Source: Buddleja alternifolia (taxonomy: Eukaryota; Streptophyta; Magnoliopsida; Lamiales; Scrophulariaceae). From it: a stretch of 64,000 nucleotides of DNA. The position numbers and the translations under genes were made by a program. The notes beneath the pieces were generated by a model. It was not told where the DNA came from, made no database searches, and worked only from the letters and a program-made list of their open reading frames with translations. The stretch spans positions 7,503,246-7,567,245 of the forward strand of contig CM033402.1 in assembly GCA_019426215.1 (NCBI GenBank), in the 5' to 3' direction. Numbering within the stretch: position 1 is the stretch's first letter; each line of letters begins with the position of its first letter. This document shows, one piece after another, positions 1 through 10,542 of this stretch.

Positions 1-556
1 GAATACCCCTGACTAATCAGATCCAAAATTGCCCAGATCTTTGCCCAAAACTTATAAAATTCTTTCATATCTTCAAAACTCAGTTGGTAATCGTTTGTAT
101 TGTGAAAAATTTGAGGGATTCATGCTTCAAATACTTCGATTGAGAAACCCTGACCTTCGAACCCTAATACACCAAAAATGTAATGTTAATTTATTATTAA
201 TATATGAAGATGGATAGAAAGTAATGATTTGAGAAAATGATTTTGATTTTTTTGTGTGAAATGATTGATATAGTGAATGATAGGTTGTTATATAGGTGAT
301 TGAAAAAGTTAAGTTGAAAAAAATTGAACTTAGATGAAAAATAGTTTGCGTTATTATTTTTTAGAATTTTGTGATCCAAAATATTGAAAATAGAATTTCA
401 AAACATAAACAAATTTTATTTATATCCTTAATCTCTTTTCTTTTTTTCCTTTGTTTTTTTCCCGCTTTATTCCTTAAATTTTCTTCTTAGTAGGGTGAAG
501 CTATTGGGAATGATGGGGAAGCGAATGGGGGGTATACAAGCAAGATTGATTGATTG
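1..556. other. AT-rich intergenic DNA
   Basis: No credible coding region is seen on either strand. Short open frames lack family features. The stretch ends at the 9-bp target duplication of the next element. Confidence 0.5.
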
Positions 557-565
557 ATTAGTGAT

Positions 566-1242
566 AATATTTTGAAAACTGACTCGGACCGGATAGATCG
601 TCGACCGGTGCTTTAAATGGTCCGATTAAACCTGAAAATCGCTATGCACTCAAAACCACCTTATTTTGTGAAAGCCGCCTAACTTGGCGGTTCAACCGTC
701 AAATCGAGCAGCCGGTTCATGAGTTGATCGATCCGGCCGGTCCAATGAAGAAGACAGATGTGAGGTTTCTTCTCGTCTCACATTTCTCAAATTTCAATTT
801 AAGCTGAATTGATATGTAGCAAACGTAGTGGAATGATTGCAAGAGGAGGGAATTGATGAAAAGAAAAATAGATGATAAATGAAACTGGAAAAAAACATCT
901 GGAGGACATGTTGTCATTGTATTAGTTTTTTCATTAATTTTGTCTCCCTTTTCTATATTTCTTTCTTTTGCTGACTACATACAAAATCACAGGTTCCAAG
1001 ATTCTAAGTTGATACATTTATTTTGGCTTTATGTGATATATAATTCGAAATATATGACAAATATATATATATATGCATATTTTATTATTTTGTATTATTA
1101 TTAGTTAATAAAAATTGAATATTATTTATTACATAATTATGAAGTCATCAGTTTGACCACGATCGACCCGGCGGTCGAACCAGTGATCCCTTGACCCAGT
1201 CAATTTTTCGGTTCAATGAACAGTTCGAGTTTCAAAACATTA
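566..1242. mobile_element. Non-autonomous Mutator-like element (677 bp)
   Basis: Imperfect terminal inverted repeats are visible: AATATTTTGAAAACTG on the left and the complement of GTTTCAAAACATTA on the right. A perfect 9-bp duplication, ATTAGTGAT, flanks it at 557-565 and 1243-1251. A 9-bp duplication is the hallmark of the Mutator superfamily. The interior has GC-rich runs near each end (CCGGCCGG, CGACCCGGCGGTCG) around an AT-rich centre and encodes no protein. Its right target duplication overlaps by one base the duplication of the foldback element that follows. Confidence 0.72.
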
Positions 1243-1259
1243 ATTAGTGATCAAATATG

Positions 1260-2140
1260 GGACTTTTTAAATAAATAATACTATTTTAAATAATATTTAT
1301 ATAAATAATACACAAAAAAAAAATTCAGAACTAGTATAATACGCCATTGGTAATGGCGTATCCAGGTGGATTCGCCATTACCAATGGCGTATCCAGGTGG
1401 ATTCGCCATTACCAATGGCGTATCCACATTTTTCGATTTTTTTATTCTTTTATTTTGCTGATTGTTTTTTTAAAAAATTTATGTGACAAGGTACGCCATT
1501 GTGAATGGCGTACCCTCACATATTGTTATTTTCCTTTCTTATTTTTCTTTATGGATTTTTGTCATTTTTTGGATGATTTTTCAACATCTTCTGTATATTT
1601 TCGGGCTTCGACTTCAACACAAAAAATGTAGATTGACTCACAAAGTTTGTAACGGTGCAAGAATTGATTCATTTCGAAAATCATCCCGAAAATGACTGAA
1701 TTTTGTTTTTTTTCGAAAAATCCGTATATGTGACTTTAACATGTTGTATTTTTTCACCTGGTTATCGAAATGAATCAATTCATGTACCGTTACAAACTTT
1801 GTGAGTCAATATACATTTTTTGTGTTGAAGTCGAAGCCCGAAAATGTACAGAAGATGTCGAAAAATCATCTCGAAAATGACGAAAATCCATGAAGGAAAA
1901 TAACAATATGTGAGGGTACACCATTCACAATGGCGTACCCTGTCACATAAATTTAAAAAAAAAATCAGCAAAATAAAAGAATAAAGAAATCGGAAAATGT
2001 GGATACGCCATTGGTAATGGCGGTTCCACCTGGATACGCCATTACCAATGGCGTATTATACTAGTTCTGAATATATTTTTTTGTTTGTGTATTATTTATA
2101 TAAATATTATTTAAAATAGTATTATTTATTTAAAAAGTCC
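1260..2140. mobile_element. Foldback Mutator-like element (881 bp)
   Basis: Almost the whole element is one long inverted repeat with arms of roughly 400 bp around a short centre near 1700-1760. It starts GGACTTTTTAAATAAATAAT and ends with the complement. A perfect 9-bp target duplication, TCAAATATG, lies at 1251-1259 and 2141-2149, so it is Mutator-like. Inside the AT-rich ends, both arms carry palindromes of the form ACGCCATT-GGT-AATGGCGT, three on the left and at least two on the right, plus a variant with GTGAATGGCGT. No transposase is encoded. A transcript would fold into a long hairpin, a possible small-RNA source (inference). Confidence 0.85.
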
Positions 2141-2149
2141 TCAAATATG

Positions 2150-2464
2150 TGTGAGTGAAAGATGGAGTTCGTTTGAACTTTGAAGACTCAAATTTTAATA
2201 CCACAGGGAATGTTCATGCCAAAATACAATAAGTCAATAACTCAGGGGTGGTGATTGCAAATAACTCACTATACCAATAACGATTATGCAGCTGTTTAGG
2301 GTTTACTGGTTCCATCCAAAAGACACACAAGTATTTAATAGAGCTTTGGGGCCGCAGTAGTAGTACAATAAAAAGTCTCTCACAAATCTAAAGACTTTTG
2401 ATAAAAGAACGTTCTTGAAAGAAAAAAATAAAAAATAATAGATCTGTATTGGTCGCCGCCGACA
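2150..2464 (+). promoter_or_regulatory. Upstream region of the DUF295 gene
   Basis: About 315 bp between the foldback element and the DUF295 start codon; it must contain the proximal promoter and 5' leader. No convincing TATA box stands out. The foldback element therefore ends about 325 bp from the ATG. Confidence 0.35.
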
Positions 2465-4045
2465 ATGGCTTGTTCAGTACTTGGACTTGGTTGTAGTATT
2501 TCTCGTCCTCCCATTACGTCTCTTCCGAATATCCGCATGCTCCAACCTCCTAATCCTATCCCTCCTCCTCCTCCTCCTCCTCACATACAACAAAAATTGT
2601 TATTTATCCGCACACCTTCCCCGGAATTTCATAGTAGTTGGATTACTCGGAACACGGCGGCGGTAGCGGCTGGTAGTAGAAGATCTAGAGAAAGTTGGAT
2701 TTCTGCAATCTCAGCCATCGATGATGATATTAATGCACATTCTCCTCCATCGAATAGTACGTTACCTTCAAGAATCTCGCCATGGCTGATGCTACCTCCA
2801 TCCTTTGAAGAAGACGGCAACATGATGGTTTATAATTTCTACAGCCTTAAAGATGACAAAGTCCTGAGTATCAATAAAAGAGATCCAGGCGTCGAGGCCG
2901 GAGATGATGATGAACCAGCAGATGATTCAGAGTTGGTGGGATCGTCACATGGCTGGCTAGTTTTATATAATCGTCGCAACTGTGATTTGTTTCTCTCAAA
3001 TCCCCTCTCTCGTCGTCACATTAAGCTTCCCCCCCTTCATAATTTACCTGAGTTCCCAAAACCTAACTTGGAACATGGGAGCGGGGGCGTAAAGAGTGTG
3101 ATACTCTCTTCCTCTCCCGATGACAAAGACTGCCGCGCTCTTATGATTTATGGTCCCACAAATCGTCTTGCTTTCTGTTGTCCAGGCCTAGGAGGCAGCA
3201 ACGCCAAGTGGACTACCATCAGCAAACGTAATTATGCTCATGAAGCGTGTGTCTATTCCAGCAGACAAAAACTATTCTTTTCCCTAAATAGTCACGACGA
3301 CCTTCAGGTTTTGGATATTGTTAATTCCTCTCCTCCTAGGAGCTTTATAGTGGACGACGAACCTGCTTCTGACGATGACGATGAGGGATACCCTTGGCCC
3401 GAATCGTCCGAGGAAGAGTTGTTTCTCAAAGAGTCGTGCCAAAATACCAGGTTCTTGGTGGTTGCTGAACCTAATTCAACTGCCAACCTCCTCCTTGTCT
3501 GTCGACATACCATGAGAGAAATGTACCCTGATGGCTCCAATGCCACCAAAGAGGATGATGTTTTGGACGATTATCACTATGATGCTAATGGCTTCTGTGC
3601 CTCCGAACTACCTTTCTTGGAATATGACCCTGATGCTGAAAGGACAAAAAAATATTTGGACGACTACAACCTTGATGCTGATGGTATGAGGTATCCGTAC
3701 AAGACAATTGATTTCACTGTTCATAAATATGGTCCCCAAAAAAACACATTTAAATACATGGACGGTTCCTTGGATGGTCTGGCTATCTTTATTGGTAAAA
3801 ACCATTCGTTTGCCATGAGAGCCTGTGATTTCCCTGAACTCAAGCCCGATTCCATTTACTTTACCGATGTTCCCTCGTTAATTACATCCGCTTACGATCA
3901 TGATGTGTGCAACTTTGGTGGGCACGATATTGGCATCTACAACTATAAAGACAAGACTTTCTCGCCTTGCTATTATCCCTGTGATTATCAAAGCATAAAG
4001 AGGATTGAGCCAGCACCTATGTGGTTCACTCCGAGCCCCCTTTAA
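2465..4045 (+). CDS. DUF295 (KIB1-4 beta-propeller) protein, probably organelle-targeted
   Basis: Single-exon gene, 526 residues. The DUF295 domain begins near residue 100 (LPSRISPWLMLPP) and continues through the conserved block SHGWLVLYNRRNCDLFLSNPLSR near 160-185. It ends with the family's C-terminal pattern: IYFTDV, a GGHDIGIYNYKD stretch and the terminal MWFTPSPL. The first 90 residues are rich in Ser, Pro and Arg, include a poly-proline run, hold almost no acidic residues and have no F-box. This resembles a transit peptide and fits the organellar DUF295 subgroup rather than the F-box subgroup (inference). Acidic, low-complexity insertions (EAGDDDEPADDSE; DDEPASDDDDEG) lie between propeller strands. 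The molecular role of this subgroup is unknown. The start is the first ATG of the frame. The upstream neighbour is the foldback transposon. Confidence 0.85.
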   Translation: MACSVLGLGCSISRPPITSLPNIRMLQPPNPIPPPPPPPHIQQKLLFIRTPSPEFHSSWITRNTAAVAAGSRRSRESWISAISAIDDDINAHSPPSNSTLPSRISPWLMLPPSFEEDGNMMVYNFYSLKDDKVLSINKRDPGVEAGDDDEPADDSELVGSSHGWLVLYNRRNCDLFLSNPLSRRHIKLPPLHNLPEFPKPNLEHGSGGVKSVILSSSPDDKDCRALMIYGPTNRLAFCCPGLGGSNAKWTTISKRNYAHEACVYSSRQKLFFSLNSHDDLQVLDIVNSSPPRSFIVDDEPASDDDDEGYPWPESSEEELFLKESCQNTRFLVVAEPNSTANLLLVCRHTMREMYPDGSNATKEDDVLDDYHYDANGFCASELPFLEYDPDAERTKKYLDDYNLDADGMRYPYKTIDFTVHKYGPQKNTFKYMDGSLDGLAIFIGKNHSFAMRACDFPELKPDSIYFTDVPSLITSAYDHDVCNFGGHDIGIYNYKDKTFSPCYYPCDYQSIKRIEPAPMWFTPSPL

Positions 4046-4547
4046 TTACGAATTTTCTATCTCCTTTGAATTTTATTTATGCTGTGTACTCTTGGTTTTA
4101 TTTATTTGAAATTACTTGACTAGCTCTGCTTTAGCAGCCTGCTAAGGTATTTCTGTTGAATTCAACTCGAGTTTATACAAGCAAATACTAACATATATCT
4201 GTACCTTTGAAACTTTGAGATTGGAATCAACACATTTTCAGTGTCCTTCTTTTCCGGGAGTTTTCTGCGTTTCCGTAATTCGCACTTCTTCCGGGTATTA
4301 TAAGCTCTCTAGCAAACCAACACCAAGTAAGTAAATTGAACTTCTAACTTGCTTTTTTTCTGTTGGATACTGATGCATTAATGTACTGTTGTGCATATTA
4401 TAAATACTATTTTGGTTTCACACTTCTTACCTTATTCAGCCCTACTTTACAAATTCTCTCTGCCAAGGAAAATACTACAATCCCTTTAAGCTCAAGAAAA
4501 AGTGAGAAGAATTAAAAAGGGATAGTAATATTAACTCTGGATTAAAA
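4046..4547. other. Intergenic DNA between DUF295 and the ALMT pseudogene
   Basis: Contains the 3' flank of the DUF295 gene and the likely remains of the ALMT promoter and leader. No coding region or repeat with clear ends was recognised. Confidence 0.4.
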
Positions 4548-5782
4548 TGGCTGCTGAAAATCAAGAAAATGTGGGTTGGTGTAAGGGCTTTATTCAAAAG
4601 ATTGTGAATGTGGTTATATTAGTGCTGCAAAGGATACAAAGAAACTTGGAAAGGAAGATCCAAGAAGAACTATTCACTTATTTAAAGTGGGATTAGCTAT
4701 CACATTAGTGTCTTTGTTCTACTACTTCCATTTCTTGTACGATGGTTTTGGTGTTTCTGCCACGTGGGTTGTCATGACAGTCGTCGTTGTTTTTTGAATT
4801 TTCCGTGGGCGACTATTCTTTTTACTGTATTTTTCAATAATTTTCAGGAGCAACACTTGGAAAAGGGGTAAATAGAGGGATTGCAACATTGTTAGATGGT
4901 GCATTAGGGGTTGGAGCTCATCTATTAGCAAGTTTTACTGGGAACAAAGTTGAATGTATTATGCTCGGATTATCAGTTTTCTTCATAGGTAAAAATAATT
5001 ATTGCAAAAAAAAAAAAAAAATTCATTTTTCCAGTTCATTTATCATTGGTTTGTTAGTATTCTTTTCAAATCTATATATGATCATGATTATTCTCTTAGT
5101 TATCGATATAATTAATTTGTACAAAATTATTTCTTGATATATTGATGTAATTAAATAGATACCCCTTACTTCTTGTGTAATTACCAAAAAGCCCACCTGT
5201 TTAAAGCCCTCATGTTAAGATTTTTTTGCAATTACACACTTCCCGTGTATTTTAAATGTGCTTACAATTTCACTCTGTAAACTTTACAAATAGACCCCTT
5301 GAAGGGATGTGTTGGCAATTTCCTCACATTTTGCCCGATTTGTGTATCGGGCAATCGAGACGATGAGGAGTTAATTTGAAATGGCGCATAGGAGACTATC
5401 TACAATCCTCATTGGTGGCCTTGCTACAGTTCTTGTTTGCACCTTGTTATGTCCCATTTGGGCTGGTATAGACCTTCAATATCTCACTGCAAATAATATC
5501 CCACAACTCGGCATTTTCTTGGAAGGTATATGAATTCTGCAGCGTATATTGGTAACTTTAATCTTTTTGAAGTTTATATATGGGATGAAATATGAAATAT
5601 TGATCTATTATGCTTTTTTGATGATTTTTTCAGGTTTTGGACACGAATGCTTTGAGACGACAAACGATAAAAATCAAGAGAACAAAGCATCAATAGCCGG
5701 ATATTAAACGGTTCTTAATTCGAAAGGGACTGAAGAAGCCTTGATGAGTTGTATACAAGTTCGAAATTTATCTTAAGATTAA

Positions 5783-5984
5783 GACAATTACATGGACACC
5801 CCTGCATCGAACCTTAATTACAAAAAACGCTCCGAAATTTGAGAATTTACTATAGTATTTCCTGTCAGTAATAGTATATCACAATATTGCCCCATGTTTT
5901 TCCCGAAGGGGTGTTTTGTTGATTTGCAAAACCTTGGGGAGCTCGTAGTAAATAATTGATAAATAGGGGGTGTGCATGTAATTA
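5783..5984. mobile_element. MITE in the ALMT pseudogene
   Basis: The ends read AATTACATGGACACCCC and GGGGTGTGCATGTAATTA, a clear inverted repeat. Related copies are at 22501-22675, 55581-55825 and 56605-56800, the last two with 9-bp target duplications. No protein is encoded. Confidence 0.6.
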
Positions 5985-6084
5985 TCCCCATGATTAAAGT
6001 TATCTCAATCATGTGTTGAACTTGATTGATTTTTTGTGTTTTGCAGGTACTCGGCATGGTAAATTTAGGTATCGGCATCCATAG

Positions 6085-6380
6085 GACGTTATCTTGCATT
6101 TTTAGTCATTTATTCCAAAGTTATCAAAGTAGTCCCCTAGGATTCCTTTTTTTTCAAAATAATTTTGGTCTCATCCATTAAAAACAATAGAATTTCGCCC
6201 ATGGAGTGCACGCGCCGTTAAATTAAGTACTGATCACATGAACGAACTAATGTTTCTCGTCCATCTTTTAACAATTGAGACTAAAAATGCAAAAGAATAC
6301 TTCTCATGATACTAATTTTGCAAGTTTGTAAAAAATGAGACTAAAATTGCAAAGGGACCTACTACAATTTTTCCCTTAGA
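6085..6380. repeat. Dispersed repeat, copy 1
   Basis: About 290 bp resembling 17870-18160 and 21290-21575. Shared landmarks are TTTTGGTCTCATCC, GGAATTTCGC-like and GCCGTTAAATTAAGTACTGA, then repeated GAGACTAAAA...TGCAAA phrases. No protein and no clear ends. All three copies are close to ALMT or HDA8 sequence. Confidence 0.55.
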
Positions 6381-6651
6381 ATCTGGAATAGCGAACCAAT
6401 TTTCTTTCCATGTAACAACATATAACTGAGTAATTTGTGTTCGCCAATGGAAACCTAAACAAAGATTCAAGAATCCTGCACGAAAATGAGCTCGGAATGT
6501 AGTTACACTTTGAAAATATCAGCAATTGCAATCAACACAATGACTTGTTCATTGCCAGCCGATGCCCACATCTTGAATACAAAAGTCGCTGCCAAAAAGC
6601 CAAAATCCTGGCTCAAACCCGGGCTATGGCCCGAAACGGATCTCATTGGTA

Positions 6652-6768
6652 GGGAAATTCTAGCCCGCTCTCGGCTCGGCCAAACCCATGTGTATTTAAT
6701 AAAATAATTTACCAATTATATAGCAAGTGTAATACACTCTTATTATGAAATACATTTGGGTGCGGCCA
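6652..6768. mobile_element. Small MITE inserted in ALMT coding sequence
   Basis: The insert begins GGGAAATTCTAGC and ends near GGGTGCGGCCA. Its core, ATATAGCAAGTGTAATACAC, resembles the element at 62225-62352. About 35 bp of ALMT coding sequence (GGGCTATGGCCCGAAACGG and flanks) is present on both sides, so the insertion came with an unusually long duplication or a separate tandem duplication. Confidence 0.5.
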
Positions 6769-7128
6769 AACTCGGGCTATGGCCCGAAACGGATCTCATT
6801 GGTATAACCGCTGTAACGGTTGCTTCATTGCTCATAGAAATAGTCATGCATGGTGAAGATAGCGGATTCTGTACACGAACTTGCTTCATTGTCGAAATTC
6901 AAGAGTCGTGATGAAGGATAAAAAATCCAAGGTGTCAGTGACAAGAACTCCTAGTATTAAATCTCATAGTTTAAGTATCAATATAGTTGAGATGAAAAAT
7001 CCAAGGTGTCAGTGACAAGTACTCCTAGTATTGAATCTCATAGTTTAAGTATTAATATATTTGAGTGAATTAACCTTATGAGGAAATGAATGGGATAGAG
7101 AGGATGATTTAGGATTTGTCACTGCTGT

Positions 7129-7941
7129 CGGGAACGGAGCACTAAGGGGACGAGATTGTTGTGATATACATGTATTTCGTTTGCCTGGTAGCCGAAGGAT
7201 TTTATGGGGGGTGCGGGGGGCTCACCCCTCGCGGTACGGTATGCTATATATATGTATGCAAAAAAATTGGGGATTAAGTTTAGTAAGAACTTTTGACATA
7301 TTTTGTACTCTGTACCTCTTTTGTTAATAGTTGAATTCTCTTATCCTCTCCCTTGAACGTAGACAATTGCCGAACCACATAGAAATAATATTTGATACAT
7401 TTTTTCTAACTAATCAAATAAAATATAATTTTAAAACTAAAATGGAAAATGGTCCTAATATATTAAATAAAACAAAGCATAAAAAGGCTAAAAAATATGA
7501 TTTGACTAATATCAATTTTAACATTTCACATTAAAAATGGCAATCATCGTTACATTTCATCAATAATATCTAATTTTGTGGAAATCGACTATAAAAAGAT
7601 AAAGCAAAAATAAAAAGATATTTATCATATAGAAGAGACGAGAAACGGTTGATGGGATTTGAACAAATCAAGAGTGACGAGAAAATGTGAAATTATAACA
7701 AGAATTCTACCTTAAAATTTTGATTATATCGCCTACTAGAATGTTCAACTGAATCGCTTGTTTTATTATATGGGTTTGGGCCAACTTGTGGGTTAGGAAT
7801 GTGAATTAATTTTGGTTTTTGTTATTTTTTGAGGGGAGGCGAAAATACAAATTTTTAAAAATTTATACCTAAAACTAGAAAATGAAAAAATTGAGGGGGG
7901 AGGGGGGCGATGGCACCCTCCAGCCCCTGGCTCCGTACCTG
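7129..7941. mobile_element. Non-autonomous hAT-like element (813 bp)
   Basis: The left end has GGGAACGGAGC and the right end GCTCCGTACCTG, giving inverted termini of the plant CAGGG..CGGAGCC hAT-like type. The flanking octamers ACTGCTGT (7121-7128) and ACTGCTAC (7942-7949) are near-identical, fitting an 8-bp duplication. The paralogous segment near 18415 lacks the insert and reads ACTGATAC, an independent empty site. No transposase frame is present. Confidence 0.68.
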
Positions 7942-9050
7942 ACTGCTACAGTTTTCAGCTTTTGGTACAATGGACAGTCGAAGTTATTTGTATCCCTATT
8001 GTTTTGAGTGTTATGTACATCATCTTGATCAATAAAACTTGACTTTGATGAGTATTAATACATTTATATATGTACTCAATAGAGTTGAGTCTTTTAGCAC
8101 TTATCAAACAATGTTAGAGATAAAACATAGGTGGATTTTGTTTTACATTGGATTCTTCCTTAGGTCAGATGAAAGACGTAGTAGCTATTCCAATAAACAT
8201 AATTTAATTGTCATGGAATGTTACTTTTGCCAATGTTTATTGGCGCATAAAACACAATATAGTCACCACAGTCCTATTAATAATCACACTATGAAATAAG
8301 TTTTAGTTCAGTTAATCAAGTACTATAATTCGGTCACCTTTAGCCTCTAATACAACTAATTTAAGTTACGAACTCTACATTCTCAATAAAATTCGAATAT
8401 AAGAGAACTTACTAATAAATCATTGTACGGGTCATGATTTACATTGAAGTGTAAGTTGATGTAAAGGGTTGTTTCTAATATACTTGCGATGAGTTGTTTT
8501 CAATATATCCACGTGAAGAATGACTTAAAATTTCTCAAGATATTCCCAAGATAACTTAGCCCTCTCAAGTTGTACTCATTGTAGCATTATGTCCTTTAAT
8601 AGCAGACCATTTTCTTACGAAAAACAACCTTCTTTGGCCATCTTCCGCGCCTTTTCACTAAATTCTCACCAATAACCAAGCAAAAGGCTTCATAATATTT
8701 TTATATTATTGACAATAGTGAAGCTAAGGCAAATGGCAATACTTTTACTACAAATAATGCCGATCACAATATAAAGAAAATTGATAAAGTTGTCGACAAT
8801 TACAATAATGAAGAGATAGATTAATCTATGTTTTTTATGCAGCAATTGATATCTACTTCCCAAATAACACGACAATATGTCAAATTGTCAATAGCTGATG
8901 ACAAATTATTCAATGAAAAATTGGTCTAAAAACATCATTACGATAAATGTAAGTTGAGAGGGCAAAGTACTTTCAATATTTTGAGATAATGTATATTTAA
9001 ATAATGAATTTAGGGGTGAAAAGCCATTTACCTAAAAATAACTGTCAATT
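7942..9050. repeat. Segmental duplication, unit 1, downstream of ALMT
   Basis: Collinear with about 18415-19330: shared ACAGTTTTCAGCTTTTGGTA, then a diverged kilobase including AATGTTAGAGATA and TCACAATATA. Many indels separate the copies. No intact gene is visible. Confidence 0.6.
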
Positions 9051-9136
9051 CTTGACCAAAGCAAGGACCTACCTAGGAAAGTCAAAATAGAAAAGAAAGT
9101 AAGATCCCTGTTGGTTGTCTATGAGCCTACATACGA

Positions 9137-9305
9137 AAATTTTAAGGTGGATCGAGAGTGTTGCTCTCGATCCATTTTATACCACACATTCAAAATGAAT
9201 GGGTGATTTTCACATCCTACCTTATGAAAATCACCACACCCTAAATGTTTGTGTGGTGAAAAATGGACCGAGAGCAATATTCCCGATCCTCCATAAAATG
9301 ACCCA
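9137..9305. mobile_element. MITE with GATCGAGAG termini, copy 1
   Basis: Inverted termini AAGGTGGATCGAGAG and CCGATCCTCC surround two nested palindromic segments (ACCACAC...GTGTGGT). A relative lies at 26101-26275. Target duplications were not resolved. Confidence 0.55.
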
Positions 9306-10542
9306 GCCTACGTGTAAATTTTTCAAGGCTGTAACTTATTGAAGGTTAGTAGCAATCTACCTCTACATGTTATTCGAAAGTAGCCAAGAACCCTTGTGAA
9401 AAAAATAAGCAATTTATCTCCAATGCACCCCACAAGAGCGATTTGCAAGTTGTTATGTTGTTTTAACATTTTTAGGACAATTTTACCCCTAATCTTACAA
9501 CCTTCGGATTAAATGTGTTAGAGATCAAACGGTCAATATCAAATTCACGTATGTTTTTTTTACTGAATAATACAAACCATAGATCTCAATAATAACAAAC
9601 CATAGTTTATTAGCTAGCCCTATAATTGTGAAAACTTCAACAGATTTTCTCTATTTTTTTTTTTTTTTTTGGTACAACATAATTTCCCTCTAAAAATTTA
9701 GTGAACTCATTTTATTTTTTTTGGTTTGGTGGTGTAAATTCATATTAGAGCGCAGAATGCCAAGCCATATGCAATTTGAGAGTGCAAAGTGTAAAAAATT
9801 GAAATTAAGGGTGCAAAATGCTACAAGGTGGCAATTCGAGGGTGCAATCCGCCAATTACCCAAAAAAACTAACTTAATTTGAACTTCAGTCTTCTCAGCT
9901 CTTCTCCATCGCCCTCTCTCTCTCTCTCTCCCCGCCGCCACCACCGCCGCCACGTCCGCCGCTGCCGCCTCCATATCTGCCGCCACGTCCCTATGGTATA
10001 TAGTTTTACCCATTGTTTTTTTCGATTTTCTTATTTTGTGGTAAAAGTTAATTCCCAGAAATAAAATTCTTGAACATGGCCAAAAAAGTTTAATTTCTGT
10101 TGTTGGTTTCTTGGAAGGGCGATTGAAGTTCATGTTTTATTTTTATTTTCGATTTAGGGTTCCACTATAAATTTATTTTTATTGAGTGTAGGTGATATAT
10201 GTATTTAGGCTTTTAGATGAAGATTTGGATTGTTATATTTTGAGTGAGGAGCTGTACTACTTATAACTTTTATTTGTGTAAAAATTGAATTATGTAAATA
10301 TATCTTGTTGTTTCATTACACTGGATGGATGTTTATATATGCGAGTATTGTGTGTCATGTGCTGGTACTGGTATATGATTTTTGAATTACATAATGACAT
10401 CTAAATAATATAGATTACAATGTTGACTATAATACATGATTAATTTATTTTATTCAAAAAGGAACTTATGCACGCAGGGACGGCGTACCCCGACTGCTAG
10501 TCTCACAAAAAAAAAGCCTCTACTTGAGATCCGAAGAACATC
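9306..10542. other. Upstream flank of the PPR gene
   Basis: No protein gene is supported. It contains a poly-T run near 9655-9670, a CT-rich microsatellite near 9908-9932 followed by CCGCCGCC repeats, and an AT-rich stretch that may hold a 5'-UTR intron. A short open frame antisense to the CCGCCGCC tract is low-complexity and was not called. Confidence 0.4.

Larger units (their letters stand above)
4548..7075 (+). pseudogene. Aluminium-activated malate transporter (ALMT) pseudogene
   Basis: ALMT proteins are plant anion channels for malate in the plasma membrane or tonoplast. Conserved blocks appear in order: an N-terminal KLGKEDPRR-like segment, the membrane stretch VSLFYYFHFLYDGFGVSATW, then [15 protein letters not shown] (about 4852-4920). 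Next come RRLSTILIGG and CPIWAGIDLQYL (about 5388-5480), a cytosolic HGKFRYRHP-like block near 6050, and the C-terminal helices (MSSECSYTLKISAIAINTM, about 6486-6640; TAVTVASLLIEIV, about 6805-6850). Lesions include a frameshift near 4625, an extra T giving a stop at 4795, a stop in the exon near 5704, missing central exons, and a MITE at 6652-6768 that duplicates about 35 bp of coding sequence. The last coding segment is also tandemly duplicated (about 6917-7065). A second copy of the 3' end lies at 18165-18370. The gene is broken; the family assignment is firm. Confidence 0.8.

Noticed and set aside
1347..1971. Several open frames within the foldback
   Set aside because: They are mirror translations of the two arms (both contain HCEWRTLTYCYFP-like text), explained by the inverted repeat.
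9690..10133. 147-residue open frame on the - strand
   Set aside because: Dominated by Ala/Glu/Arg runs from the CCGCCGCC and CT tracts; a low-complexity shadow near the PPR leader.
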